From CAVVGB01 sp963747715 (lineage in GTDB: Bacteria; Actinomycetota; Thermoleophilia; Gaiellales; Gaiellaceae): a stretch of DNA of 64,000 bases. The position numbers and the translations under genes were made by a program. The stretch lies in contig CAVVGB010000005.1 in the NCBI GenBank assembly GCA_963747715.1, positions 120,253-184,252 on the forward strand, in the 5' to 3' direction. Shown piece by piece: positions 41,721 through 50,137 of this stretch. Under the pieces are notes generated by a model. That model was given only the letters and a program-made list of their open reading frames with translations, did not search any database and had not been told where the DNA came from. How positions within the stretch are numbered: the first letter of the stretch is position 1; each line of letters starts with the position of its first letter.

Positions 41721-42705
41721 AGCCGTTGAGAGCTTCCTCGCGGTGCTGGCGGCGCGGCGGGCGCCCCGGACGGTGGAGGCCTACCGCCGCGACCTCGCCG
41801 ACCTGACCGCCTTCCTCGACGGCTCACCGGCGACGGCCGACGCCGACGACATTCGCGGCTGGCTCGCGGATCTCCGCGCCCGCGGCCTCGCGCCCGCTTC
41901 GATTGCACGCCGGGGAGCGGCGGCGCGCTCGTTCTACCGCCATCTCGTTCTGATCGGCGAGCGCGAGGACAACCCCGCCGCCGAGGTCGACCTGCCGCGC
42001 CGCCGTGAGAAGCTGCCGCGCTCGCTCTCGCCGAGAGACGTGGAGCGACTGATCGAAGCCGCGCAGGGCGTCACCCCGCGCTCGCTCCGTGACCGCGCGC
42101 TCGTCGAGCTCCTGTACGGCGCCGGCCTACGGGTCGGCGAAGCCGTGGGGCTCGACCGCGGCCGCGTCGACCTCGACAACCGCGTCGTCCGCTGCCTCGG
42201 CAAGGGAGACAAGGAGCGCATCGTCCCGCTGGGCCGCCAGGCTGCCGACGCGCTCCGCCGCTATCTCGCGCGAGGGCGGCCGCACCTCGACCGCCGGCGC
42301 CGACCCGAGCTCTTCCTGAACGCCCAGGGCGGGGCGCTCACCCGCGCCGGGGCCTTCCTCATCCTCCGCCGTCTCGCCGGCAAGGCCGGGCTCGAGCCGG
42401 CCCGGGTCCACCCCCACCTCCTGCGCCACTCGTTCGCGACGCATCTGCTCGAAGGAGGAGCGGATCTCCGCAGCGTCCAGGAGATGCTCGGCCACGCCGA
42501 CCTCGGGACGACCGAGCTCTACACGCACGTCTCGGACCAGCGCAAGCGCGACACCTACTTCCGCGCGCACCCGCACGCGCGCCGGAAGCGCAGCGGTAGC
42601 GCGCCGCGCTCTTCTTCTTCTTCGTCAGAGCGCCGTGCACGGACGCGGCCGCCGCGGCGAGATCCTTCTCGTCGGACGTCTCCGCCAGGTGCGCGAGGAG
42701 CGTGA
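41713..42705 (+). CDS. xerD: Tyrosine recombinase XerD
   Basis: 330 residues as given. It has the N-terminal core-binding domain (AVESFLAVLAARRAPRTVEA; RRDLADLTAFLDG). The catalytic domain has Arg in YGAGLRVGEAVGL, Lys in GKGDKERIVPLGRQ, HLLRHSFATHLLEGGADLRS, LGHADLGTTELYTHVSDQRKR. The family normally ends at about YFRAHPHAR. The last ~40 residues (Ser/Arg/Pro-rich) run antisense over the HEAT-like gene and are probably an artefact of an indel near 42595. Adjacent, overlapping xerC-xerD is unusual compared with the separate loci of E. coli. It suggests the pair is co-translated to form the heterotetramer. Confidence 0.88.
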   Translation: MPEAVESFLAVLAARRAPRTVEAYRRDLADLTAFLDGSPATADADDIRGWLADLRARGLAPASIARRGAAARSFYRHLVLIGEREDNPAAEVDLPRRREKLPRSLSPRDVERLIEAAQGVTPRSLRDRALVELLYGAGLRVGEAVGLDRGRVDLDNRVVRCLGKGDKERIVPLGRQAADALRRYLARGRPHLDRRRRPELFLNAQGGALTRAGAFLILRRLAGKAGLEPARVHPHLLRHSFATHLLEGGADLRSVQEMLGHADLGTTELYTHVSDQRKRDTYFRAHPHARRKRSGSAPRSSSSSSERRARTRPPRRDPSRRTSPPGARGA

Positions 42706-43088
42706 TCGTGTCCGCCGCGGGAGAGCCGTTCTTGAGAGACAGGATCGCCAGGCGCCGCACGGCCAGGTTCGGATCCTCGCTCGCGAGGCTGTGCAGCGTC
42801 GGGCGCCGCGCATTCACGAGGCCGGGATGGTCACGCGAGAGGAGCTCGAGAGACAGGAGCGCCGAGCCGCGACATGCCGGGCTCTGCGTCCTCGAGGCCC
42901 CGTCGCAAGAGCTCGGTCTTCTGGTTGAAGCGAAGCTGCCCGACGGCTCGGTAGGCGACCGCGCGCTCGCGATAGTCGGAGCTCCGCGCCGCCGCTTCGA
43001 GATCCTCCGCTACCTCGCGCCGAAGATCCGCAAGCTCCCGCTCGTCGGAAAGCTCGGAGGCGCGGGCCGCTGCCTCCGCAAGATTCAA
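42359..43088 (-). CDS. HEAT-repeat-like helical protein, with one apparent indel; 3' end uncertain
   Basis: Starts at TTG 43088, overlapping the citrate synthase stop by 4 bases. It reads LAEAAARASELSDERELADL, DLEAAARSSDYRERAVAYRA, TELLRRGLEDAEPG. The frame then breaks near 42860-42875 and resumes ALLSLELLSRDHPGLVNARR, LASEDPNLAVRRLAILSLKN and ETSDEKDLAAAAASVHGAL. These look like alpha-helical repeats with the D-P-N-L-A-V-R-R turn of HEAT repeats. Good coding ends near 42600 (KKKKSAAR). The open frame beyond that lies antisense to xerD. Function unknown. Confidence 0.55.
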
Positions 43089-44158
43089 ACTGACGTGACC
43101 GACCGGGTGGCGGGACCGGTGTAGCGCGCCGACGGACGGATGAGCCGGCCCGCGCTCTTCTGCTCGAGGATGTGCGCCGACCAGCCGGCGACGCGCGCGC
43201 ACGCGAACATCGCCGGGAAGAGCGGCGGCGGGATCTCCGCGATGTCGAGGACGACCGCCGACCAGAACTCGACGTTCGTCGCGAGCACACGCTCGGGGTG
43301 ACGCTTCGCGAGCTCGTCGAGCGCCGCTTGCTCGAGCGCCTCGGCCACCTCCACGCGCGGAGACTCGAGCTCGCGCGCCGTGCGTCTCAGCACGCGTGCG
43401 CGGGGGTCTTCGGCGCGGTAGACCCGGTGGCCGAAGCCCATCAACCGTTCGCCGCGGTCGAGCAGGTCGACCACGTACTTCTTCGCATCGCCGGCCTGCG
43501 CAACCTCGTCCAGCATCTTCAAAACGCGGGTTGGAGCCCCACCGTGCAGCGGCCCGGAGAGCGCGCCCACCGCGGACGACATCGCGGCGCCGCAATCGGC
43601 GCCGGTCGAGGCGACGATGCGCCCGGTGAACGTGGACGCGTTGGCGCCGTGCTCGGCCGCCGACACCCAGTAGCTGTCGATCGCGCGCACGTGACGCTCG
43701 TCGGCATCTCCGCGCCAGCGCAACAGGAAGCGCTCGGCCGCGGTCTCTCCTTCGGCGACGACGTCGTCTGGAATGCGTTCCTTCTCGCCGCGCGCCGACT
43801 GGGCTACGAGCGACAGCATGGCCGCCGAGAGACGCGCGAGATCGTCCCGCGCCTGCTCGTCGTCGATGTCGATCAGCTGGCCGAGCTTCCACTTGCCCCC
43901 GAGGACCGTCGTAGCGGCCTGCAGGTCGGCCATGGCGCTTCCGGTTCGCGCGGGAAGCTCGACGTCTTCGGCGCGGGGCATGCCTGGCTCGAACGAATCG
44001 TCGACCAGCAGGCCCCACACCTGCTCGTACGGAACCGAGCCGACGAGGTCCTCGATGTCGACGCCGCGATAGCGAAGGGCTCCCCCTTCCTTGTCGGGCT
44101 CGGCGATCTCGGTCTCGAACGCAACGATGCCTTCGAGCCCTGGCCGGAACTCGTTCAT
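43085..44158 (-). CDS. gltA: Citrate synthase
   Basis: Condenses oxaloacetate and acetyl-CoA, the entry to the TCA cycle. 357 residues from ATG 44158. It has an early KEGGALRYRGVDIEDLV, substrate His in AEHGANASTFTGRI, catalytic His in SGPLHGGAPTRV, MGFGHRVYRAEDPRA and catalytic Asp region VEFWSAVVLDIAEIPP. The size fits the short Gram-positive type, which includes methylcitrate synthases, so 2-methylcitrate activity cannot be excluded. Divergent from icd across a 55-base promoter region. Confidence 0.92.
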   Translation of the reverse strand: MNEFRPGLEGIVAFETEIAEPDKEGGALRYRGVDIEDLVGSVPYEQVWGLLVDDSFEPGMPRAEDVELPARTGSAMADLQAATTVLGGKWKLGQLIDIDDEQARDDLARLSAAMLSLVAQSARGEKERIPDDVVAEGETAAERFLLRWRGDADERHVRAIDSYWVSAAEHGANASTFTGRIVASTGADCGAAMSSAVGALSGPLHGGAPTRVLKMLDEVAQAGDAKKYVVDLLDRGERLMGFGHRVYRAEDPRARVLRRTARELESPRVEVAEALEQAALDELAKRHPERVLATNVEFWSAVVLDIAEIPPPLFPAMFACARVAGWSAHILEQKSAGRLIRPSARYTGPATRSVTSV

Positions 44159-44166
44159 CGGAGGAC

Positions 44167-44204
44167 AATCTACCCGCAAGCACTCGGCTCCAAGCGGGTA
44201 GAGT
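44167..44204. promoter_or_regulatory. Divergent gltA/icd promoter pair with mirrored -10 regions
   Basis: A 9-bp inverted repeat TCTACCCGC (44169-44177) / GCGGGTAGA (44194-44202). Each arm contains a -10 box on its own outgoing strand: TAGATT for gltA (minus, 44172-44167) and TAGAGT for icd (plus, 44199-44204), lying 8 and 9 bases before the two starts. The arms could also be halves of a shared regulator site. Confidence 0.55.
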
Positions 44205-44213
44205 CGAGGAAAG

Positions 44214-45302
44214 ATGGCCCAGCGCGTCACCTTCATCCCCGGCGACGGGACGGGCCCGGAAATCGCAGAGGCGACGCGGCGCGTTCTCGAGGCGAGCGGC
44301 GCGGAGCTCGAGTGGGAAGTGCAGCACGCCGGCGCCGACGTCATGGACGAGTACGGCGGCAACCCCCTGCCCGACCACGTGCTCGACTCGATCAAGCGCA
44401 ACGGCGTGGCCCTCAAGGGGCCGATAACGACGCCTGTCGGCACCGGTTTCCGCTCCGTCAACGTCGCGCTTCGAAAGACGCTCGACCTCTTCGGGCAGGT
44501 GCGACCGTGTAAGAGCTACGCCGGTGTCCGCTCGCGCTACGAGAGCGTCGATCTCGTCGTCGTCCGCGAGAACACTGAGGACCTGTACGCGGGCATCGAG
44601 TTCGAGGAGGGAACCGACGGCGCGAGCGAGCTGATCGAGTGGCTCGGCGAGCACGAGGGGCGCGTGCGCCCAGACTCGGGAATCTCCATCAAGCCGATCT
44701 CGGTCGCCGGCACCCGCCGCATCGTCGAGTTCGCCTTCGACTACGCTCGCCGCAACGGCCGCCGCAAGGTCACGGCCGTGCACAAGGCCAACATCATGAA
44801 GTTCACGGACGGGCTCTTCCTTCGTGTCGCCCGCGAGGTTGCCGAGGCCAACACCGACGTCGAGTTCGAGGACCGCATCGTCGACAACCTGTCGATGCAA
44901 CTCGTGCAGCGTCCCGAGGAGTACGACGTGCTCGTGTGCCCGAACCTCTACGGCGACATCGTCTCCGACCTGGCCGCCGGGCTCATCGGCGGGCTCGGTC
45001 TCGCGCCGGGCGGTAACTTCGGCACAGAAGCCGCCGTCTTCGAGCCCACCCACGGTTCCGCTCCGAAGTACGCGGGGCAGAACAAGGTCAATCCGATGGC
45101 GATGATGCTCTCCGGCGTGATGATGCTCCGCCACCTGGACGAGTGGGACGCGGCCGAGCGCCTCGAAGGAGCGATCGCCTCCGTCATCGCAGAGGGACGG
45201 TCGGTCACCTACGACATGAAGCCGACCCGCGACGATCCGACCGCCGTCGGGACGAGCGAGGTCGCCGATGCGATCATCGAGCGAATGGGAGTGCGAGTGT
45301 GA
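44214..45302 (+). CDS. icd: NAD-dependent isocitrate dehydrogenase (isopropylmalate dehydrogenase family)
   Basis: 362 residues of the beta-decarboxylating dehydrogenase fold. It has FIPGDGTGPEIAEATRRVLE, KGPITTPVGTGFRSVNVALR (the Ser/Asn substrate pocket of isocitrate enzymes), RENTEDLYAGIEFEEG, VHKANIMKFTDGLFL and the NAD-selecting GTEAAVFEPTHGSAPKYAG. Oxidises isocitrate to 2-oxoglutarate. Isocitrate rather than isopropylmalate is favoured by the S-V-N-V-A-L-R motif and the TCA neighbours. Its stop overlaps the mdh start by 4 bases. Confidence 0.92.
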   Translation: MAQRVTFIPGDGTGPEIAEATRRVLEASGAELEWEVQHAGADVMDEYGGNPLPDHVLDSIKRNGVALKGPITTPVGTGFRSVNVALRKTLDLFGQVRPCKSYAGVRSRYESVDLVVVRENTEDLYAGIEFEEGTDGASELIEWLGEHEGRVRPDSGISIKPISVAGTRRIVEFAFDYARRNGRRKVTAVHKANIMKFTDGLFLRVAREVAEANTDVEFEDRIVDNLSMQLVQRPEEYDVLVCPNLYGDIVSDLAAGLIGGLGLAPGGNFGTEAAVFEPTHGSAPKYAGQNKVNPMAMMLSGVMMLRHLDEWDAAERLEGAIASVIAEGRSVTYDMKPTRDDPTAVGTSEVADAIIERMGVRV

Positions 45303-46231
45303 GACAAAAGGTCACAGTCATCGGAGCGGGCAACGTCGGAGCGACAGCGGCGCAGGAGATTGCGCGGCGCGACTACGCCGACGTCGTCATCGTCGACATC
45401 AAGGAAGGACTGCCGCAGGGGAAGGCCCTCGACCTCAACGAGGCCGGGCCAGTCCTCGGCTACGAGCCCGCCATCGTGGGCACGAACAGCTATGAGGAGA
45501 CGGAAGGCTCCGACATCATCGTCCTCACCGCCGGCGTGCCGCGCACCGGCGACATGAGCCGTGACGACCTCGTCACGACGAACGAAGGCATCGTCGCCTC
45601 CGTCACGCGCGAGGCCGTCCAGCGGTCTTCGGACGCCGTCTTGATCGTTGTGTCGAACCCGCTCGACGCGATGTGCCACGTCGCGAAGGACTTCTGCGGC
45701 TGGACTCGCGAGCGCGTCTTCGGCATGGCGGGCATCCTCGACACGGCGCGCTTCCGCACCTTCATCGCGTGGGAGACGGGCGCCTCACCGAAGGACGTGC
45801 AGACGATCGTCCTCGGCGGCCACGGCGACCAGATGGTCCCGATCGTCTCCGCGACGACGGTCGGCGGCGTGCCGCTTCGCAAACTCGTCTCGGACGAGCG
45901 CATCGAGGCGATGGTCGAGCGCACGCGCAAGGGCGGCGGCGAGATCGTCAAGCTGCTCGGCACCTCCGCGTGGTATGCGCCGGGCGCAGCCGTCGCGCAG
46001 ATGGTGGACAGCGTCGCCCTCGACCAGAAGCGCGTGCTGCCCTGCACCGCGTACCTCGAGGGCGAGTACGGCATCGAAGGCCTGTACATCGGGGTTCCGG
46101 TCAAGCTCGGGGCAGGAGGAATCGAGGAGATCGTCGAGCTCGAGCTCGGTGACAACGAGCGCGCGGAGCTCGCACGCTCGGCCGACGCGGTGCGCGAGGT
46201 CGTCGGCGTCCTCGCGGGAACGCCTCGCTGA
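45299..46231 (+). CDS. mdh: Malate dehydrogenase
   Basis: 310 residues of the lactate-dehydrogenase-like MDH group. It has NAD-binding VIGAGNVGATAAQEIARRD with Asp in VVIVDIKEGLPQGKALDL, LTAGVPRTGDMSRDDLV (substrate Arg), VVSNPLDAMCHVAKDF, GMAGILDTARFRTF and the catalytic His in VLGGHGDQMVPI. The R-x-G-M-x-R type substrate loop supports malate rather than lactate. GTG 45299 overlaps the icd stop (GTGA), so icd and mdh are co-translated. Confidence 0.95.
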   Translation: MRQKVTVIGAGNVGATAAQEIARRDYADVVIVDIKEGLPQGKALDLNEAGPVLGYEPAIVGTNSYEETEGSDIIVLTAGVPRTGDMSRDDLVTTNEGIVASVTREAVQRSSDAVLIVVSNPLDAMCHVAKDFCGWTRERVFGMAGILDTARFRTFIAWETGASPKDVQTIVLGGHGDQMVPIVSATTVGGVPLRKLVSDERIEAMVERTRKGGGEIVKLLGTSAWYAPGAAVAQMVDSVALDQKRVLPCTAYLEGEYGIEGLYIGVPVKLGAGGIEEIVELELGDNERAELARSADAVREVVGVLAGTPR

Positions 46232-46257
46232 GACCGAAGCAGGTCCTCGTCGCGCTG

Positions 46258-47214
46258 GTGGCGCTCGGCGCGATCGTCGGGCTCCTCTGGATCATCCCGT
46301 CCGACCATTACCTCTACCTGCCGGACCCCGCGCTCGAAGTCGATCCGCTCGTGCGCGTTCCCGACGAAGACTCCGGCTCGGCGGAGGGCGGCATCTACAT
46401 GGTCGACATCCTCGTCCGCCGCGCGAGCCTGTTCGAGCGCCTCTTCCCGCAAGTGCACGACGGCGCCGAGCTCATCCCCGAGGAGGAGTTCAACCCGGCG
46501 GGGCTGAGCGAGACCCAGCGCCGGCAGGAGAGCCTGAGCGAGATGAGCGCCTCGCAGCAGATCGCGATCGCAGTGGCGCTCCGACGGCTCGGCCACGACG
46601 TCGAGTCGCTGGGGGCCGAGGTCGCCACGGTGCTCGCAGGCGCACCCGCGGACGGAAAGCTCGAGGTCGGCGACGTGATCGTCGGCGCCAAGGGCGAGGA
46701 GGTGAGCTCGCCGGAAGACCTCTTCGAGGTCATGAGCACCCACACCCCGGGGACGCCCGTTCGGTTCGACGTTCGCCGAGACGGACGGGAGCGAGAGATC
46801 GTGGTCGACACGCGCGCCTCCTCGGACGGAGAGCGCCGTGCCGTCGTCGGGGTCATGGTGCAGCCCGAGCTTCGCTTCCCGGTCGACGTCGAGATCGACG
46901 CGGGCAACATCGGCGGGCCCTCGGCCGGCCTCGCGTTCGCCCTCGACATCTACGACGAGCTTGGTGAGGACATCGACCGCGGGCGACGCATCGTCGTCAC
47001 CGGGACCCTCGACCTCGACGGCCGCGTCGGCCCGATCGGAGGCATCGAGCAGAAGACGCTCGGCGCTCGGGCCGTGGACGCGGACGTCTTTCTCGTTCCC
47101 GACCTGAATGCGGAGGCGGCTCGGCGCCGCGCCGACGACGACGTGCAGGTGATCCCTGTGTCGACGTTCCAGGAGGCGTTGTCGGCGCTGACAACCGAGC
47201 AGTTGTCGTCTTAG
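46258..47214 (+). CDS. Membrane-anchored PDZ-Lon (S16) protease, YlbL-like
   Basis: 318 residues. It has an N-terminal membrane helix (LGAIVGLLWIIPSDHYLYLP), an extracytoplasmic region, a PDZ domain (~130-200, DGKLEVGDVIVGAKGEEVSS) and a Lon-type S16 domain with Ser in NIGGPSAGLAFALDI (~224) and Lys in GGIEQKTLGARAV (~264), the catalytic dyad. There is no ATPase module, as in actinobacterial and Bacillus YlbL. The helix seems to begin a few codons before GTG 46258, where only a CTG is in frame. Located 26 bases after mdh, probably on its transcript. Confidence 0.88.
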   Translation: MALGAIVGLLWIIPSDHYLYLPDPALEVDPLVRVPDEDSGSAEGGIYMVDILVRRASLFERLFPQVHDGAELIPEEEFNPAGLSETQRRQESLSEMSASQQIAIAVALRRLGHDVESLGAEVATVLAGAPADGKLEVGDVIVGAKGEEVSSPEDLFEVMSTHTPGTPVRFDVRRDGREREIVVDTRASSDGERRAVVGVMVQPELRFPVDVEIDAGNIGGPSAGLAFALDIYDELGEDIDRGRRIVVTGTLDLDGRVGPIGGIEQKTLGARAVDADVFLVPDLNAEAARRRADDDVQVIPVSTFQEALSALTTEQLSS

Positions 47215-47225
47215 CCAACAATCTG

Positions 47226-47247
47226 CGCAATTCTCCCGGAAATTGCG
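47226..47247. repeat. Inverted repeat in the 47.2 kb intergenic region
   Basis: CGCAATT (47226-47232) and AATTGCG (47241-47247), 7-bp arms with an 8-base spacer, between the protease stop and the small Cys-rich gene. It is a possible regulator site; there is no T tract. Confidence 0.35.
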
Positions 47248-47272
47248 AAAAGTTTGGCGCACCGCCCCTTCA

Positions 47273-47491
47273 ATGGAGCCTTACACATTCCTAATATGCC
47301 CGCCCACGGGACGGATGCGGAAGAGAGCGGAGATCACCTGCGAGGACTGCTACTTCCGCCGCGCGTACCTCTGTGCGCTTCCGGGCAACACCCCCTGCCC
47401 GACCTTCCGTTCCGTCAAGGGCGCGCTGGCCCCGCCGCGGCAAGCGTCGCTTGTCCCCCGGTCACAGCTGCGGGCGCACGCCGCGGCGTAG
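47273..47491 (+). CDS. Small Cys-rich (zinc-binding-like) protein
   Basis: 72 residues from ATG 47273 (TTG 47243 would add 10). The core ITCEDCYFRRAYLCALPGNT plus PCPTFR has four Cys in a CxxC...C...C layout, suggesting a small zinc site or redox-active protein. A basic, Ala-rich tail follows. I recognise the pattern as a recurrent actinobacterial hypothetical, with no known function. Its 3' end lies 16 bases from the convergent aminotransferase gene. Confidence 0.6.
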   Translation: MEPYTFLICPPTGRMRKRAEITCEDCYFRRAYLCALPGNTPCPTFRSVKGALAPPRQASLVPRSQLRAHAAA

Positions 47492-47507
47492 CGCCCAGCC
47501 CAGGGCG

Positions 47508-48605
47508 CTAGGCAGCGACCGCAGCCGAGTCGACGAGTTTTCCGAGACGGGCTATGCCCGTCTCGATCTCGTCCACGGTCGCGAAGGAGAACGCGAGGCG
47601 AGCGGACTGCTCCCCGCCCGTGCTCCAGTAGAAGTCGGCGCCCTTGATGAACGTGACGCCCTGGTCGACGGACTCACCGAGCAAGCGCTCGGCGTCGACG
47701 CCGGCGGGCAGGTCGAGCCAGAGGAAGTAGCCGCCGTCAGGTCGGTTCCACGACGCTCCCTCGGGAAGCGCCTGTTCGAGTGCGCCGAGCATCGCGTCGC
47801 GCCGCGCGCGCAGACCCGCTCGAGCGCGCTCGAGGTTCGGTTCGAGCTGTCCCCCGCTCAGGAACTCGAAGAGCGCGGCCTGCACGAAGATCGACGGCGA
47901 CACGTAGTTCTCGATGACGAACGCTTCGATGGCGGGAACGAGGTCCTCCGGCAGGACGAGGTACCCGACCCGGATCCCAGGCGCGACGGTCTTCGAGAAG
48001 GAGGAGAGGTGGATGATCCCCTCGCCGCCCGCGAGCTCGAGCAGCGTCGGCTCGTCGTCGCCCTCGAAACGGAGCAGGCGGTACGGATCGTCCTCGAGAA
48101 CGAGCGCGTCGTGCTCGCGCGCGACGTCGAGCAGCGCCTGGCGCGCGGGGACCGAGAGCGTGCGCCCGCTCGGGTTCTGAAAGGTCGGGATCGTGTAGAC
48201 GATGCTGCGGCCGCGGGCACTCTTCAGCGCGCCGGCGAGCGCATCGAGGTCGTGACCGTCGTCCGTGAGCGTGACCTGCTCGGCGTCGGCGCCGAGACGC
48301 CGAAGGATCGAGAGCGATCGGTCGTAGCAGGGCGCCTCGACGACGAAGCGCCTGCCCTCGCCGACGAAGTGGCGCGCGAGGAAGTTGAACCCCTGCAGGG
48401 AGCCGTTCGTGACGATGAGGCGCGAAGGTGCGACGCCGTGGCGCTCGGCGATCCATTCGCGCAGCGGCGGGTAGCCACCGGGAGGGCCGTAGTTGAGCGC
48501 GGTGGCACCGTCGCGCTCGAGTGCAGCGCGCGCGCACTCGCCGAACTCGGCGATCGGCAGGAGGTCGGGCCCGGGGATTCCGCGGGCGAAGGCGATGACG
48601 GCCAT
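47508..48605 (-). CDS. PLP-dependent aminotransferase, class I/II (2-aminoadipate/aromatic type)
   Basis: 365 residues of fold-type I. It has FARGIPGPDLLPIAEF and NYGPPGGYPPLREWIAERHG (the MocR/LysN-type opening), TNGSLQGFNFLARHF (PLP phosphate), YTIPTFQNPSGRTLS, LEDDPYRLLRF and Schiff-base Lys in LSSFSKTVAPGIRVGYLV. Such enzymes transaminate 2-oxo acids (2-oxoadipate, branched or aromatic); the exact substrate is unknown. There is no regulator domain, so it is not MocR itself. A TAGACT box 7 bases before ATG 48605 suggests a leaderless message. Confidence 0.9.
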   Translation of the reverse strand: MAVIAFARGIPGPDLLPIAEFGECARAALERDGATALNYGPPGGYPPLREWIAERHGVAPSRLIVTNGSLQGFNFLARHFVGEGRRFVVEAPCYDRSLSILRRLGADAEQVTLTDDGHDLDALAGALKSARGRSIVYTIPTFQNPSGRTLSVPARQALLDVAREHDALVLEDDPYRLLRFEGDDEPTLLELAGGEGIIHLSSFSKTVAPGIRVGYLVLPEDLVPAIEAFVIENYVSPSIFVQAALFEFLSGGQLEPNLERARAGLRARRDAMLGALEQALPEGASWNRPDGGYFLWLDLPAGVDAERLLGESVDQGVTFIKGADFYWSTGGEQSARLAFSFATVDEIETGIARLGKLVDSAAVAA

Positions 48606-48612
48606 GCAGGAG

Positions 48613-48618
48613 AGTCTA
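48613..48618 (-). promoter_or_regulatory. -10 box (TAGACT) upstream of the aminotransferase
   Basis: On the minus strand it ends 7 bases before ATG 48605. It lies inside the last codons of sucD. Confidence 0.4.
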
Positions 48619-49497
48619 GGCGGGCCTGGTGACGACGACTTCGGCCGCCAGGCGCGCGACCTCGGTCGGGTTCGTCCCGACGCGGACGCCGTGAGCCTCG
48701 AGGGCCGCCTTCTTGGCGCGCGCCGTCCCGGCCGAGCCGGAGATGATCGCGCCCGCGTGGCCCATCGTCTTGCCGGGCGGGGCTGTGAAGCCGGCGATGT
48801 AGGCGACGACCGGCTTCGTCATGTGCGTCGCGATGAACTCGGCGGCCTTCTCCTCCTCCGCACCGCCGATCTCGCCCACCATGACGACGAGCTCCGTCTC
48901 GGGATCGCTCTCGAACTTTTCGAGCACGTCCACAAACGACGACCCGACAACGGGGTCCCCCCCAATGCCGACGATAGTGGACTGGCCGATACCGAGTTGC
49001 GTCAGCTCGTGCCCGATCTGGTACGTGAGCGTGCCGGATCTACTGACGAGCCCGACCGTGCCCTCACGGAAGATCTCGGCGGGAATGATCCCGACGTTCG
49101 CCTTCCCCGGCGAGAGCACGCCGGGGCAGTTCGGGCCGATCATCGTCACGCCGCGCGGGCGGATGTAGTTGTAGACGCGCAGCATGTCGTGCGCGGGAAT
49201 GCCCTCCGTGATGGCGATGACCGACTTGATCCCGGCATCGACGGCCTCGTAGATCGCATCGGCGGCAAAGCGGGCCGGCACGAACACCATCGCCACGTTC
49301 GGGCTCGACTCAGCGACGGCGTCGCGGACCGAGTCGAACACCGGAATGCCCGCCACGTCCAGCCCGCCCTTTCCCGGCGTGACGCCGGCGACGACGTTCG
49401 TCCCGTACTCCTTGTTCCGCGTCGCGTGGAACGAGCCCTCATGTCCAGTGATCCCCTGGACGACGAGGCGCGTGTCCGAGTCGACGATGACGGCCAT
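48616..49497 (-). CDS. sucD: Succinate-CoA ligase, alpha subunit
   Basis: 293 residues. It has a CoA-binding Rossmann domain (VVQGITGHEGSFHATRNKEY; TPGKGGLDVAGIPVFDSV), IGPNCPGVLSPGKANVGIIP, SRSGTLTYQIGHELTQLG, and the phosphorylated His in GKTMGHAGAIISG (~240). It forms succinyl-CoA synthetase with SucC: succinyl-CoA + ADP/GDP + Pi to succinate + CoA + ATP/GTP. ATG 49497 overlaps the stop of the intervening methyltransferase gene by one base. Confidence 0.95.
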   Translation of the reverse strand: MAVIVDSDTRLVVQGITGHEGSFHATRNKEYGTNVVAGVTPGKGGLDVAGIPVFDSVRDAVAESSPNVAMVFVPARFAADAIYEAVDAGIKSVIAITEGIPAHDMLRVYNYIRPRGVTMIGPNCPGVLSPGKANVGIIPAEIFREGTVGLVSRSGTLTYQIGHELTQLGIGQSTIVGIGGDPVVGSSFVDVLEKFESDPETELVVMVGEIGGAEEEKAAEFIATHMTKPVVAYIAGFTAPPGKTMGHAGAIISGSAGTARAKKAALEAHGVRVGTNPTEVARLAAEVVVTRPA

Positions 49498-50137
49498 CAG
49501 GCCTTGCTCCCTCGGAGCGCGATGCGCTCGATCTCGATGCGGTCGTCCTCGATCCGGTCGGCCAAGAGCGAGCGCACGCGGGCGGCATCGGCGCCGACGC
49601 AGCCGGTGCGCTCGAGCCACGTGGGGACGTGGAGTGTTCTCGTGGGCCGGCGCACCTCGGCGACGTCCAGGCCGGCATCCGAGAAGAGCTCTCGCCACTC
49701 GTCCTCGCCGAGCTTGCGCACGTGCGAGGGATCGCGAATGCGGTCGGCCGCCTCCCACGCCTCGCCCGCGTAGACGTTGTCGACGACGAGGACGCGATCG
49801 GCGGCGACGCGCGCCATCTCGCGCACAGCCGCAACGACGTCGACGAAGTGATGAGCGCCGAGCCGGGAGGCTACGACGTCGAAGCTCGCATCGGCAAACG
49901 GCAAGTCCTCGGCACGGCAAACGACATCCGGGGCCATCCCGGGCGCCGCGTCGCAGCGCAACGACCTCGAGCCCCGCCTCGCGCAGGCGACGCGCAACGT
50001 GACCCGCCGCCCGTCGCGACGTCGAGCGCAGTGCGGGCGCCCCCGGCCCATTCGACGAGCAGATCGAGATCGGGCCCCTCACGGTGCTCGTCGCTCGCGC
50101 GGTAGGCCTCGGCGCGTTCGCTCCAAACGTCGGTCAT
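49497..50137 (-). CDS. SAM-dependent methyltransferase between sucC and sucD, with two apparent indels
   Basis: A ~213-residue class I methyltransferase of the ubiE/Methyltransf_11 type. It starts WSERAEAYRASDEHREGPDL and reaches motif I as ALDVATGGG. Breaks near 50015 and 49955 then give HVARRLREAGLEVV and DAAPGMAPDVVCRAEDLPFA. After that it continues cleanly: FDVVASRLGAHHFVDVVAAV, DRVLVVDNVYAG, FSDAGLDVAEVRRPTRTLHV. ATG 50137 sits in the sucC stop (ATGA) and its own stop overlaps the sucD start (TGATG). All three genes are therefore co-translated. Substrate unknown. Confidence 0.8.

Noticed and set aside
42831..45134. Very long antisense frames, e.g. 42831-45134, 45490-47262, 52612-55491, 53409-55412, 60457-61785, 12576-14132, 35610-37169
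   Set aside because: They lie opposite or in shifted frames of clearly conserved genes. Their proteins are low-complexity Arg/Ala/Gly-rich, as expected from high-GC third-position bias.
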